Source: Anoxybacteroides voinovskiense (GTDB lineage Bacteria; Bacillota; Bacilli; Bacillales; Anoxybacillaceae). From it: a stretch of 64,000 nucleotides of DNA. The stretch's first letter is position 1; the number at the start of each line of letters is the position of its first letter. Shown here one piece after another: positions 44,999 through 55,000 of this stretch. Below the pieces are notes generated by a model. The model had not been told where the DNA came from. It saw only the letters and a list, made by a program, of their open reading frames with translations, and ran no database searches. The stretch covers positions 96,787-160,786 of the forward strand of contig NZ_JACIDE010000006.1 in assembly GCF_014196205.1 (NCBI RefSeq), given 5' to 3'. The translations under genes were made by a program, and so were the position numbers.

Positions 44999-45929
44999 AA
45001 AATACTTCCCCATTACCGGCGGTATTTTTAGTAAAACGGTCGGGGAAGTGAAGGCCGTTGATGACCTTACATTTACTGTACATAAAGGGGAAACGCTTGG
45101 CATTGTCGGCGAATCAGGCTGTGGAAAGTCGACGACTGGGCGGATGCTTCTTCGTTTAATCGAGCCGACAGACGGTTCAATTATCTTTGAGGGACAAGAG
45201 ATTACAAATCTATCGAAGCAGGAAATGCGGAAAGTTCGTCGCGATATGCAAATGGTTTTTCAAGACCCATTTGCGTCGCTTAATCCTCGTCATACGGTAG
45301 AGAAAATATTGGAAGAACCGCTCATTGTACACGGAATTGGCTCGAAACAAGAGCGAAAAAAACGCGTGCAAGAAATGCTCGAAGTCGTCGGGCTCGGTAG
45401 CTACCATGCTAAGCGGTATCCGCACCAGTTTAGCGGCGGCCAGCGCCAGCGAATTGGCATCGCCCGCGCGCTAATGACAAAACCGAAATTAATTATCGCC
45501 GATGAGCCTGTTTCGGCGCTTGACGTGTCGATTCAAGCACAAGTGCTAAATTTATTAGAAGATTTGCAAAAAGAATTTGGTCTAACGTACATTTTTATCG
45601 CACACGACTTAGGGGTCGTCCGCCATATTAGCGACCGTGTTGGCGTGATGTATTTAGGGCGGATGGTTGAATTAGCGGATAGCGATACGCTCTATGAATC
45701 TCCGAAACATCCGTATACAAAAGCGCTATTATCGGCCGTTCCGATTCCAGACCCGGAATATCGTCAAGAACGGCAACTTCTTGCAGGTGATTTGCCAAGT
45801 CCGGCAAATCCGCCAAAAGGATGTGCGTTTCATACACGTTGCAGCGCTTGTATGGATATTTGTAAGACGGCGCGTCCGGAGTTGAAAGAAGTCGAACAAG
45901 GTCATTACGTTGCTTGTCATCTTTATTAA
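44964..45929 (+). CDS. Peptide ABC transporter ATP-binding protein (DppF/AppF)
   Basis: A 321-residue partner ATPase. Walker A G-E-S-G-C-G-K-S, signature F-S-G-G-Q-R-Q-R, Walker B I-I-A-D-E-P-V-S, and the C-terminal cysteine-rich oligopeptide motif C-A-F-H-T-R-C. GTG 44964 follows GAGAGGGGG and overlaps the end of the previous gene, implying translational coupling so that both ATPases are made in equal amounts. Confidence 0.9.
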   Translation: MTEPLLQVKGLKKYFPITGGIFSKTVGEVKAVDDLTFTVHKGETLGIVGESGCGKSTTGRMLLRLIEPTDGSIIFEGQEITNLSKQEMRKVRRDMQMVFQDPFASLNPRHTVEKILEEPLIVHGIGSKQERKKRVQEMLEVVGLGSYHAKRYPHQFSGGQRQRIGIARALMTKPKLIIADEPVSALDVSIQAQVLNLLEDLQKEFGLTYIFIAHDLGVVRHISDRVGVMYLGRMVELADSDTLYESPKHPYTKALLSAVPIPDPEYRQERQLLAGDLPSPANPPKGCAFHTRCSACMDICKTARPELKEVEQGHYVACHLY

Positions 45930-45974
45930 AGCAGCAAGCAGCGAAACAATAAATAAAAAAGGGGGAAACAAAAA

Positions 45975-47585
45975 GTGAAGAAAAAATCACTCATGGCAGT
46001 GCTTGCGTTTATGCTTGCAATGTCGCTTGCACTTGCTGGCTGTGGAAAATCTGAAAAAACAGCTGGCGGAGAAAAAGAAAGCTCAAAAAGCACTACCCAA
46101 AGTACGCTTGTTTATGGTCGTGGCGGGGACTCAGTAGGACTTGACCCAGCGACAGTGACAGACGGAGAGTCTTTGAAAGTAACAAAAAATATTTTTGACA
46201 CATTGCTAGATTACAATGATGGCGACACGTCGATTCAACCGGCGTTAGCAGAAAAATGGGAAGTTTCTCCGGATGGACTCACGTATACGTTTACGCTTCG
46301 TAAAGGCGTGAAGTTCCACGACGGAACAGATTTCAATGCAGAAGCAGTCGTATTCAACTTTGAACGTTGGGCGAACGGTAATGCGGATACATTCCCGTAC
46401 TACGGTTCGATGTTTGGCGGTTATAAAAATGACGAAGGTCACGTCATTAAAGAAGTCAAAGCAGTGGATGACTATACGGTGCAATTCGTATTGAAACGTC
46501 CGCAAGCGCCATTTTTGAAAAACCTTGCGATGACACCGTTTGCGATTGCAAGCCCAACAGCGGTGAAAAAATATGGCGACAAATTTACAGAACATCCGGT
46601 TGGTACAGGTCCATTCGTCTTTAAAGAATGGAAACGCAATGAGCGTATTGTATTGGAGAAAAATAAAAATTATTGGATGGAAGGTTATCCAAAGCTCAAT
46701 CAATTAATTTTCGTTTCGATTCCTGACAACTCGGCACGCTTAAATGCATTATTAAAAGGCGAAATTGACATCATGGAAGACTTGAATCCAAACGACTTGA
46801 AGCAAGTAGAAGGAAATAAAGACTTCCAAATTTTCAAACGTCCATCGATGAACGTTGGTTATGTTGGGTTAACGACGACAAGAGGTCCGTTGAAAAACAA
46901 ACTTGTTCGTCAAGCATTAAACTACGCAGTGGATAAAAAAGCGATTATTGATGCGTTTTATGCAGGGCAAGCAGAGCCGGCGAAAAACCCAATGCCGCCA
47001 AGCATCCCTGGCTATAACGACGCGATTCAAGATTATCCATTTGATTTAGAAAAAGCAAAACAATTGCTTGCACAAGCTGGCTATCCAAACGGCTTTGAAA
47101 TGGAACTATGGGCAATGCCTGTTCCACGTCCATACATGCCAGATGGAAAGAAAGTAGCGGAAGCGTTGCAAGCGAACTTTGCAAAAATTGGTGTGAAAGC
47201 GAAAATCGTCACATACGAATGGGCAACATACCTTGAAAAAGCGTCTAAAGGAGAAGCAGATGCATTTTTACTCGGTTGGACAGGGGACAACGGCGATGCG
47301 GATAACTTCTTGTACGCATTGCTTGATAAAGATAGCATCGGCAGCAACAACTATACGTACTACTCAAACGACGAGCTACACAAAATTTTAATCGAAGCGC
47401 AAACCGTCAGCGATGAAAATAAACGTAACGAACTTTACAAAAAAGCACAAGAAATCATTAAAGAAGATGCACCATGGATCCCGCTTGTGCACTCCACACC
47501 ATTGTTAGCAGGGAAAGCAAATATTAAAGGCTTTAACCCGCATCCAACTGGTTCGGATAAATTTACGAAAGTTGAGTTTCAATAA
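45975..47585 (+). CDS. Peptide ABC transporter substrate-binding lipoprotein
   Basis: A 536-residue lipoprotein of SBP family 5. The signal peptide ends in lipobox L-A-G-C (Cys ~22). Mature motifs include G-L-D-P-A-T near 50, A-L-A-E-K-W-E-V-S-P-D-G-L-T-Y-T-F and V-G-T-G-P-F near 210. The sequence looks closer to DppA-type dipeptide binders than to AppA, although gene order is that of app. GTG 45975 follows AGGGGGAAAC. Base composition and codon use fit a highly expressed gene. Confidence 0.9.
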   Translation: MKKKSLMAVLAFMLAMSLALAGCGKSEKTAGGEKESSKSTTQSTLVYGRGGDSVGLDPATVTDGESLKVTKNIFDTLLDYNDGDTSIQPALAEKWEVSPDGLTYTFTLRKGVKFHDGTDFNAEAVVFNFERWANGNADTFPYYGSMFGGYKNDEGHVIKEVKAVDDYTVQFVLKRPQAPFLKNLAMTPFAIASPTAVKKYGDKFTEHPVGTGPFVFKEWKRNERIVLEKNKNYWMEGYPKLNQLIFVSIPDNSARLNALLKGEIDIMEDLNPNDLKQVEGNKDFQIFKRPSMNVGYVGLTTTRGPLKNKLVRQALNYAVDKKAIIDAFYAGQAEPAKNPMPPSIPGYNDAIQDYPFDLEKAKQLLAQAGYPNGFEMELWAMPVPRPYMPDGKKVAEALQANFAKIGVKAKIVTYEWATYLEKASKGEADAFLLGWTGDNGDADNFLYALLDKDSIGSNNYTYYSNDELHKILIEAQTVSDENKRNELYKKAQEIIKEDAPWIPLVHSTPLLAGKANIKGFNPHPTGSDKFTKVEFQ

Positions 47586-47648
47586 TCTTCGGGTCGAGGG
47601 AGGGGGAGTGCATCCTCTCCCTTTTCACTTTCCAAAAGGAGTGAGACT

Positions 47649-48653
47649 ATGTTCGCATATACGGTGCGACGGGTGTTAATGGTAATTCCAGTGTTGCTCG
47701 GAATGTCGCTCGTTGTGTTTTTTATGATTCGTGCGATTCCTGGAAACCCTGCGCAAGTTATTTTAGGACAAAAAGCAACGAAAGAAGCGGTTGCAGCCTT
47801 GACGCATAAACTTGGGCTTGATCAGCCGTGGTATGTACAATACGTCAAATATGTAGGTGGCTTATTGCAAGGCGATTTAGGCGAATCGATTCGCACAGGC
47901 TCTGCGGTAGCTGATGAAATTTGGCCGTATTTAGCAGCGACGTTAGAACTGTCATTAGCAGCAATGTTGATTGCGATTGTCGTGGGGGTGAACGCTGGCA
48001 TTATTAGTGCATGGTTCCAAAATTCATGGTTTGACTATGCGGCGATGGTATTGGCGCTTGTTGGCGTATCGATGCCAATTTTTTGGCTCGGACTGATGGA
48101 GCAATGGGTGTTTGCCATTCATCTTGATTTGCTTCCGACGTCCGGACGAGAAGATATTAGAAATCCAATAGAACCAATCACGCATTTATATTTAGTGGAC
48201 ACACTACTGCAAGGAAATACGGATCAGTTTGTACAAGTATTGCAACATTTAATTTTGCCAAGCGTTGCATTGGCAACTATTCCGATGGCGATCATTGCCC
48301 GCATCACTCGCTCAAGCATGTTGGAAGTAATGAAATCCGATTATATTCGGACGGCAAGAGCAAAAGGGCTAAGCATGTTTTGGGTCGTGTACAAGCACTC
48401 ATTGAAAAATGCAATTATCCCGGTATTGACGGTAATTGGCTTGCAGACAGGTTTGTTGCTTGGTGGTGCTATTTTAACAGAAACGATTTTTAGCTGGCCA
48501 GGAATCGGGCGCTACATTTACGATGCCATCGGCTACCGCGATTATCCGGTCATTCAATCAGGCATTTTAATTGTTGCGACGATTTTTATTTTTATTAACT
48601 TAATTGTTGACCTTCTTTATGCAGCCGTGGACCCACGCATTAAATATAACTAA
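47649..48653 (+). CDS. Peptide ABC transporter permease (DppB-like)
   Basis: A 334-residue inner-membrane permease with six predicted helices. N-terminal signature R-R-V-L-M-V-I-P-V-L and the conserved cytoplasmic EAA loop D-Y-I-R-T-A-R-A-K-G-L-S near residue 240. Ends F-I-N-L-I-V-D-L-L-Y-A-A-V-D-P-R. AAAGGAGTG precedes ATG 47649. Its stop overlaps an ATG (TAATGG), but the next gene likely starts 18 bases further. Confidence 0.92.
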   Translation: MFAYTVRRVLMVIPVLLGMSLVVFFMIRAIPGNPAQVILGQKATKEAVAALTHKLGLDQPWYVQYVKYVGGLLQGDLGESIRTGSAVADEIWPYLAATLELSLAAMLIAIVVGVNAGIISAWFQNSWFDYAAMVLALVGVSMPIFWLGLMEQWVFAIHLDLLPTSGREDIRNPIEPITHLYLVDTLLQGNTDQFVQVLQHLILPSVALATIPMAIIARITRSSMLEVMKSDYIRTARAKGLSMFWVVYKHSLKNAIIPVLTVIGLQTGLLLGGAILTETIFSWPGIGRYIYDAIGYRDYPVIQSGILIVATIFIFINLIVDLLYAAVDPRIKYN

Positions 48654-48670
48654 TGGAAGGGGGAGTCATC

Positions 48671-49567
48671 GTGGCTGAACTAGCTCGCAATCAAACACCA
48701 ACGATACGGCAAGAAAAAGAAGAATCGGTTTCTTTATGGAAAGAAGGGTGGCGCAGCTTTAAGAAAAATAAAGTAGCGCTTGTTGGCATGGGGATTGTTG
48801 TCTTTTTCATTTTATTGGCGATATTTGCCCCATTGCTAGCTCCGTATGGCATTAATGACCAAAATTTATCGTTACGTTTGCAGGCGCCGTCTAAAGATCA
48901 TTTGTTTGGTACAGATGATTTTGGGCGCGACATTTTATCGCGCGTCATTTATGGCGCACGCATTTCGCTTTGGGTCGGTTTTTTCTCTGTGCTTGGTTCT
49001 GTCATTGTCGGCTCGCTGCTCGGCATTGTTGCAGGGTACTACGGTCGCTTGGTAGACGGTGTCATCTCGCGCATTTTTGATATTATGTTGGCGTTTCCAA
49101 GCATTTTGTTAGCCATCGGCATTGTCGCTGTACTTGGACCATCATTGCAAAACGCGTTAATTGCGATTGCAGTCATTAACATTCCAAATTTCGGTCGTCT
49201 CATTCGCTCACGCGTCTTAAGCATTAAGCAAGAAGAATACATTATGGCAGCAAAAGCGATTGGAATGAGCGATGCTCGCATTTTGTTCCATCATATTTTG
49301 CCAAATAGTATGGCGCCGATTATTGTGCAAGGGACGCTTGCGATTGCTACGGCAATTATTGAAGCAGCTGCGCTCGGATTTTTAGGGTTAGGTGCACAAC
49401 CGCCGAACCCAGAGTGGGGGACGATGTTAGCAAGTTCCAAAGAGTTTTTAACACAAGCACCGTGGACGATGATTTTCCCCGGGTTAGCGATTATGTTAAC
49501 CGTGCTTGGGTTCAACTTAATGGGGGACGGTTTGCGCGACGCGCTCGATCCGCGCATGAAAAGCTAA
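48671..49567 (+). CDS. Peptide ABC transporter permease (DppC-like)
   Basis: A 298-residue permease with a cytoplasmic N-terminus (W-K-E-G-W-R-S-F-K-K-N-K), six helices and the EAA loop E-Y-I-M-A-A-K-A-I-G near 195. G-T-D-D-F-G-R-D-I-L near 80 is typical of DppC/OppC. GTG 48671 is chosen for GGAAGGGGGAG at the right distance; ATG 48653 would place that site inside the gene. Last gene of the operon, before a strong terminator. Confidence 0.91.
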   Translation: MAELARNQTPTIRQEKEESVSLWKEGWRSFKKNKVALVGMGIVVFFILLAIFAPLLAPYGINDQNLSLRLQAPSKDHLFGTDDFGRDILSRVIYGARISLWVGFFSVLGSVIVGSLLGIVAGYYGRLVDGVISRIFDIMLAFPSILLAIGIVAVLGPSLQNALIAIAVINIPNFGRLIRSRVLSIKQEEYIMAAKAIGMSDARILFHHILPNSMAPIIVQGTLAIATAIIEAAALGFLGLGAQPPNPEWGTMLASSKEFLTQAPWTMIFPGLAIMLTVLGFNLMGDGLRDALDPRMKS

Positions 49568-49608
49568 AACAAACGGCTATCCTTAAATGGGGATAGCCGT
49601 TTGTTTAT
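49567..49608. terminator. Terminator of the peptide transporter operon
   Basis: A 14-bp stem, ACAAACGGCTATCC with GGATAGCCGTTTGT, has an 8-nt loop and TT after. Symmetric, so it can also serve the convergent gene. Confidence 0.88.
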
Positions 49609-49640
49609 CGTTTCGTAGCTAACGAATCGCCTCCGCTTTT

Positions 49641-50705
49641 CTATGTTTTTTGATCGGACAGCTTGAATGCTTCGGCGTCCTGATGATATTGTTGAAAGCT
49701 ATCAATGAGTTTATCTAAATGCTCCAATTGTTCTCCGTAGGCAATGATTGTTCCGATGAGCAAAAAGAGATGGTGTTCATTGCCGTATTGATTGTATTCG
49801 TAAAATGCCTCCACTAGCCGTTTTTTCTCATGGCATGCTTCGCTTGCAATTTCGGATTGTTGCTGTAGCTTCGCTTTCCCGATAAATTTTAGCAAAAGTT
49901 GCTCGTGATAAGAAAGCAAGCAATCGAGCTGTGCTCGTACGGTTTGTTGAAATTCATCCGGCATATGAAAAAGTTCGTTTTCAAGGCGATGCAGCACTTT
50001 TAACGTATCAAGTGCCCGATTCGTTGCAGAAATCATTTGCCGGTACAATACGAGTTTGCGCGACCGCTGGTAACGATTTTTTTGCAAATACATTCGTTCT
50101 TCTTTGTAAAGCAAATACAATTGATCGAGCTTGATCATTTTTTCTTTTAGCTTTTCGATATCTTCTTTTAACACATGATGTTCTGACGCGTGGCGAATGT
50201 TCAGGCGAATCCATTTTAAAATTTCCTCTGTATTTTCTGTGATATGGAAATACAGCTTTTTTTCGTACTTCGGCGGAAGGAATATAAGGTTCACGACGAA
50301 GGCAGCAAGCACGCCAAGCATAATCGTCGAAAAGCGAATGGCCGCAAACTGAATGAAATTCGCGTTCGTATATTCCATAATAGCGATAACGGTAACTAGC
50401 GCAACGGAAATGGTCGACTCCAGCCGAAGCTGCAAACAAAGCGCGATGACTAAAATGGCTGTCAATCCTACGATAAATGGATTATGTCCAAATAATAAAA
50501 CGCTCACAATCGCAAAAACAGCACCGATTATATTGGCTTGTACTTGTTCGACGAGCGACAAATAGGAGCGATAAATGGTCGGCTGCATCGCAAACACTGC
50601 CGATATTCCGGCAAATACTGGCGAAGGGAAATTCATTATACTTGCTAAAGAAAGCGCCAATGTAACGGCAATTCCCGTTTTAAAGATGCGGGCTCCGAGT
50701 CTCAT
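49641..50705 (-). CDS. Aromatic acid exporter / FUSC-like membrane protein
   Basis: A 354-residue protein with about six hydrophobic segments in the first 145 residues (M-N-F-P-S-P-V-F-A-G-I-S-A-V-F-A-M-Q-P-T is typical of the ArAE/FUSC N-terminus) and a long helical cytoplasmic C-terminus. B. subtilis has a similar protein (YgaE) in this neighbourhood. Substrate unknown; family members are linked to efflux of aromatic acids. The gene starts with ATG 50705 after AAGGAAGGAT; IS insertion upstream ends 106 bases before the start. Confidence 0.75.
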   Translation of the reverse strand: MRLGARIFKTGIAVTLALSLASIMNFPSPVFAGISAVFAMQPTIYRSYLSLVEQVQANIIGAVFAIVSVLLFGHNPFIVGLTAILVIALCLQLRLESTISVALVTVIAIMEYTNANFIQFAAIRFSTIMLGVLAAFVVNLIFLPPKYEKKLYFHITENTEEILKWIRLNIRHASEHHVLKEDIEKLKEKMIKLDQLYLLYKEERMYLQKNRYQRSRKLVLYRQMISATNRALDTLKVLHRLENELFHMPDEFQQTVRAQLDCLLSYHEQLLLKFIGKAKLQQQSEIASEACHEKKRLVEAFYEYNQYGNEHHLFLLIGTIIAYGEQLEHLDKLIDSFQQYHQDAEAFKLSDQKT

Positions 50706-50811
50706 AACGTTCGTATCCTTCCTTTTGCCTCAAAAAAGTTGCTAAACAATTTAGTAATATGGATAATAAAATTAACCAAATAAATAAAAATAATTAAAAA
50801 TTTTTATAAAA

Positions 50812-51814
50812 ACCCGTGGTGCTAGTTGAGCGCTAGCGCTCAACTAGTCCGAGTGTGACAAGCGAATACACCAACAATATGCCATCTAGTGCCACTTCAA
50901 ACCCTGAAATCGAATTCGCACGAATTTCTGTCATACGATACTGGTCAACGAGGACGGAGAACACCGTTTCTATCACTTTCCGTTTTTGTTTGAGCCATTT
51001 CTCCCATGATGCCGATGGACGGTGTTTCTGATTTTTGTGAGATGGAGTCCAAAAAGCGATTTGGTACGCTGCATACAACTTTTTTTTGCAATTCGCTACT
51101 GATGAATCCTTTGTCACCTAAGTTATAGGGGTGAGGAATTGGAGTCATGACCGTTTCAGCTGCGGTTCGATCGTGACAGGACGCCTCCGTTACCACATAT
51201 CCCATAGGCAGTCCTTGGTTGGTCACTTGAAGATGAAACTTAAACCCATAGTACCACTGCTTTTTCGACGCACAAAGTCCGATGTCCGCGATCCCTTGGA
51301 ATCGTTTGACACGGTACATTCTTGCGGCATGACACAACTCAATTGGCATGCTATCTACTACCGCATAGGCATGATGTTGACCACGTTGTGCTAGTTCATG
51401 ACGAATCCATTTGATCGCAAAGCGCAGTGCTCGGCAACGGCGATTGTATCGGGATCGTTCGATAAACTGCCCATCGGTAAATAAATTTCCCTCCACAAAA
51501 CGATGCCATGCACGTTCGGAGGAGAAGCCAAGCAGCTTTCCCAAAAGATGAATGGCAATGATCACCGCGTCTTCTTGTTTCGCCAAATGACGATTGCGAC
51601 GTTGAAGATAGCATTGAATTTGTGACAGCTGGGCAGAAACAAAAAAGAAAATGGCTGCATATTGTTTTTGAATCTTCGCTTGATCTGTAGTAAAATGAAA
51701 GTGCTCTTGCATGGGGATTCTCCTTTCGAATGTTGGATCGCACTTTCATTCTACAGGAGATCCACAGGCAAGGGCTATTTTTTTGCTTGCTCGATTTTAT
51801 CTAGCACCACGGGT
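50812..51814 (-). mobile_element. IS982-family insertion sequence
   Basis: A 1003-bp element bounded by 14-bp inverted repeats ACCCGTGGTGCTAG (50812-50825) and CTAGCACCACGGGT (51801-51814). It encodes a transposase on the minus strand split into two frames. A 26-base perfect palindrome (50822-50847) next to the left repeat contains the transposase stop. No clear target-site duplication could be seen in the AT-rich flanks. It sits between the exporter gene and the glutamate synthase gene, i.e. in an intergenic spacer. Confidence 0.85.
50833..51712 (-). pseudogene. IS982 transposase, frameshifted (two frames)
   Basis: The N-terminal frame (51712-50945) carries D-S-M-P and later N-L-G-D-K-G-F-I-S-S-E-L-Q, two of the DDE positions. 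The C-terminal remainder (K-R-K-V-I-E-T-V-F-S-V-L with the catalytic E) is in another frame ending at 50833. The switch lies at a run of eight A (plus-strand T run near 51081-51088). Seven or ten A would restore one ~290-residue protein, so it is either a mutation or a slippage site. AGGAGAAT precedes ATG 51712. Confidence 0.8.
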
Positions 51815-51847
51815 TATATATATTGAAGCATTGTTGCATTAATTACA

Positions 51848-51885
51848 CAAAAAAGAGGCATCCGGATTCCGGTGCCTCTTTTGTC
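51848..51885. terminator. Terminator downstream of gltA
   Basis: AAAAGAGGCA with CCGG inner pairs and TGCCTCTTTT form a long stem, symmetric in A/T ends. Confidence 0.8.
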
Positions 51886-51907
51886 ATAAGAAAATTTTAT
51901 GATTAGG

Positions 51908-52000
51908 TCGGGAGCTGTCTAGCTCCAAGCGCCATCCGCCTGAGTCGTTTCCTCCTCGGTGGGGATTGTGCGACCTTCGTCGATAGGCGGGCGCTTTTCT
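51908..52000. repeat. REP-like structured repeat next to gltA
   Basis: A hairpin, GGAGCT/AGCTCC, is followed by AAGCGCC...CCGCC that pairs with GGCGG GCGCTT 55 bases on. The wording TCTAGCTCCAAGCGCC and CGATAGGCGGGCGCTT resembles a palindromic repeat that recurs in Geobacillus/Anoxybacillus-type genomes (recollection, not searched). Confidence 0.5.
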
Positions 52001-52002
52001 TA

Positions 52003-55000
52003 TTATTCTGTAGAGACGGAAGGGTCCGCTTGTTCTTTAGATGGGATGACTTGGAAGAAATGTTCTTCCGGTTTTTCAAGCAGCGGCTTCAGTGACTCTG
52101 CTTCTTCGATTTGTTCGTGCTCGATAAGTAAGGAAATGTAGGTCGATAAAAGCTCGTGTACATCCGCTTTTCCTCGTTCGCTTAAGCGCTCGATGCGAAC
52201 TTGGGCGCCTTTGGCGATACGGCGTTCGAGCGCAGCCTTTGTTAATCCCATTTCTGGTTGATGGCGCAAGTAAACGACACCACCTGTCATTCCTGCACAA
52301 ATCCATGGGCCAGGGTCGCCGAGAACGAGCCCGCGTCCATTTGTCATATATTCAAACGCAAACCCTTTAATGTTTGCCCGTGCTCCGATATTGCCATGCT
52401 CTTCTTCTGGGATTGGCACGGTCACTTGTCCGCCGATAATCATATCGGCACCTGAGAGGCGAATGCCAGCCCGTGCATCAGCATTACCTTGGGCGACGAG
52501 CAATCCTTTTTGCGCGCCATAGCCAAACCCTTTTCCGACGGAGCCGTTGTAATAGTTGCCGTCTTTTCCTTTTGCTTTGAAGATGAGAATGCTGCCACCA
52601 AGCGCTGTTTTGCCGATGCCGTCTTGGGCGCCGCCATCGACGTGAATGTGAATGCCGTAGCTATTGTAAGCACCAAGGCCGTTCCCAGGAATAGAGCCAT
52701 CTTTAAAGCGCAATGTCACGTTCGGCAATTTTTTATAAGAGCCATCTAAACGCCCGCGCACGCGATGGCATGATACGCGGCTGCCGAGCACGCGCTGTTC
52801 AGATGTGACAGCAGAAAACTCGCGCGAACGGTGCAAATCTTCCACATGATAGTCGAGATATTCTGCTCCTGCGGCAACGAGTAATTTCGCTTCTTCTACG
52901 TTCGAGCGCATTTCTTTTGGCATAAACTGTCCAACTTCCAATACTTTCAATAAATGCGTCAAATCCATTTTTTCTAGCCCTCTTACTTGTTCTAGTAAGT
53001 CGGAGCGCCCGACAATGTCTTGCAATCGTTCAACGCCAAGCGAAGCCGTTAATGCTTTTAACTCATTACCGAAAGCAGTGAATAAGTTGACTAGTCCTTG
53101 AACCGCTGCCTCGAACTGCCGTGGCACGAAACGGCGTAAGCCATGTTCTTTTGCTTGCGCTTCCGATTCGATTTGCGTCGCGATGCCGACGTGGCACGTG
53201 TCTAAATGGCAACCGCGGCATGTCGTACAGCCAATCGCAATCATCGAAAGCGTACCGAAGCCGACGCGGTTTGCACCAAGCAACATCACTTTGATGACGT
53301 CTAAGGCGCTTTTAATGCCACCGTCTGCCCAAATTTCGACTTGGTTGCGCAATCCTGCTTCTAACAAAGCGTTATGGGCAGCTTTCACCCCGATTTCTAC
53401 CGGAAGCCCGACATGTTGCAGCGCGTGAATGCGAGCTGCTCCTGTTCCGCCATCGAAGCCGCTTAGTGTAATAATATCCGCTCCTGCTTTTGCAATTCCA
53501 ACAGCAATCGTCCCAATATTTGGCACAACCGGCACTTTTACGGCAACTTTTGCTTGGTCGTTTGCTGTTTTGAGTTCCGCAATCATTTGCGCTAAATCTT
53601 CAATCGAATAAATGTCATGGTTGTTCGATGGCGAAATGAGGTCAGAGCCGATCGTTGCGTTCCGTGCTTCGGCAATTTTCGCCGTTACTTTGGAACCCGG
53701 CAAATGCCCGCCTTCTCCTGGTTTTGCGCCTTGCCCGATTTTGATTTCTAATAAATTGGATGAGTTTAATAGCTCAGCATTGACACCAAAACGACCGGAC
53801 GCGACTTGCTGACCGCGCGTGCGCGGATATTTGCCGAGCATATCTTTAATTTCGCCGCCTTCACCATTTAAGCTCACCATGTTGAGTCGATCGGCTGCTT
53901 CGGCATAGGCGCGGAAAGCGACTTCGTTTTGCGAGCCGAACGACATCGAGGCGATGACAAACGGCAAGCTATGTTCGCCGACGCTAATATCAACAGTTTC
54001 AGATGGCACTTCTTTTTTCGCTTTTTTCAAATCAAGCAAATGCCGAATCGTTGTTGGCGTTTCTGTTTCTATTTCTGTTAGTTTTTCACGATAGCTGTCG
54101 TACGAACCGGTTTGGGCTACTTCACCAATCGCTTTCCAAATGCGCGGAAAGACATGGAACGTTTTCCCTGGTTTTGCATTTTCATCGACATAGTCGTTTG
54201 CGCGAGCGATCGCATCTTCTTTTAGCGCCGCAAAATCGTATTGCAACGAATCGGAGCCGAAGAAGTTGACAATTTTCAATACGTCGGCGATTTCGTCATG
54301 CAATCCGATCGATGAAAAGAGGCGGCTGTATCCGCGCAATTCATGAATGCCGATGGTCGAAATCACTTTTTCTAACCCTTTATTCAATGCGTTGAATAAA
54401 TTGATGACCGGTTTGACTGTATCTTCTGCTGCAACAGTTGCAAACATTAAGTAAGGATTGATTGCATTAGCTCCTAATCCGTAAGCAACGATGAAATCAT
54501 GCAGCGAACGAATAGCCCCAGACCGAAGCAATAAAGAGCAATCTCGCCGTAACCCATTTTCGGTTAACGATTGGTCGATTGCCGAAGTAACAAGCAATGG
54601 ATCCATCCATAAGTTTCCGTTTTGATGTGCCTCAGTATCGTCGATGACAAGCAACGTTTTTCCAGCTCGAACAGCTTCGCACGCTTCATTTGCCAACCGT
54701 TGAAGCGCTTCTTTTATCGTTTCGTCTGCTGTAAACGTCGCGGACAGCACGTAAGCGAGCTGTTTTGTTTGGAACGCATGAACGACTTGGTCGTAGGAAG
54801 GGTGACCTAACGTTTCCGCGCTGTCGAGACCAATTTTTCCTTCTATCAAAATTGGCGAAATTAACTCTACCACGTAGGAAGGTGGTTGCACATCCGTTAA
54901 CGATGGGCGCTTGCCAATAATCGTTCTAGTCGAGAAATGCTCAGTTTCCCGATCGCGGTCGATTGCTGGGTTGGTGACGACCGCAACACTTTCTTTAATA

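Noticed and set aside
50800..51825. Target-site duplication of the IS element
   Set aside because: Flanks are AT-rich (TTATAAAA and TATATATA) with no convincing identical direct repeat.
52438..54269. Long + strand ORFs opposite gltA
   Set aside because: They are antisense shadows of a confirmed 1500-codon gene.
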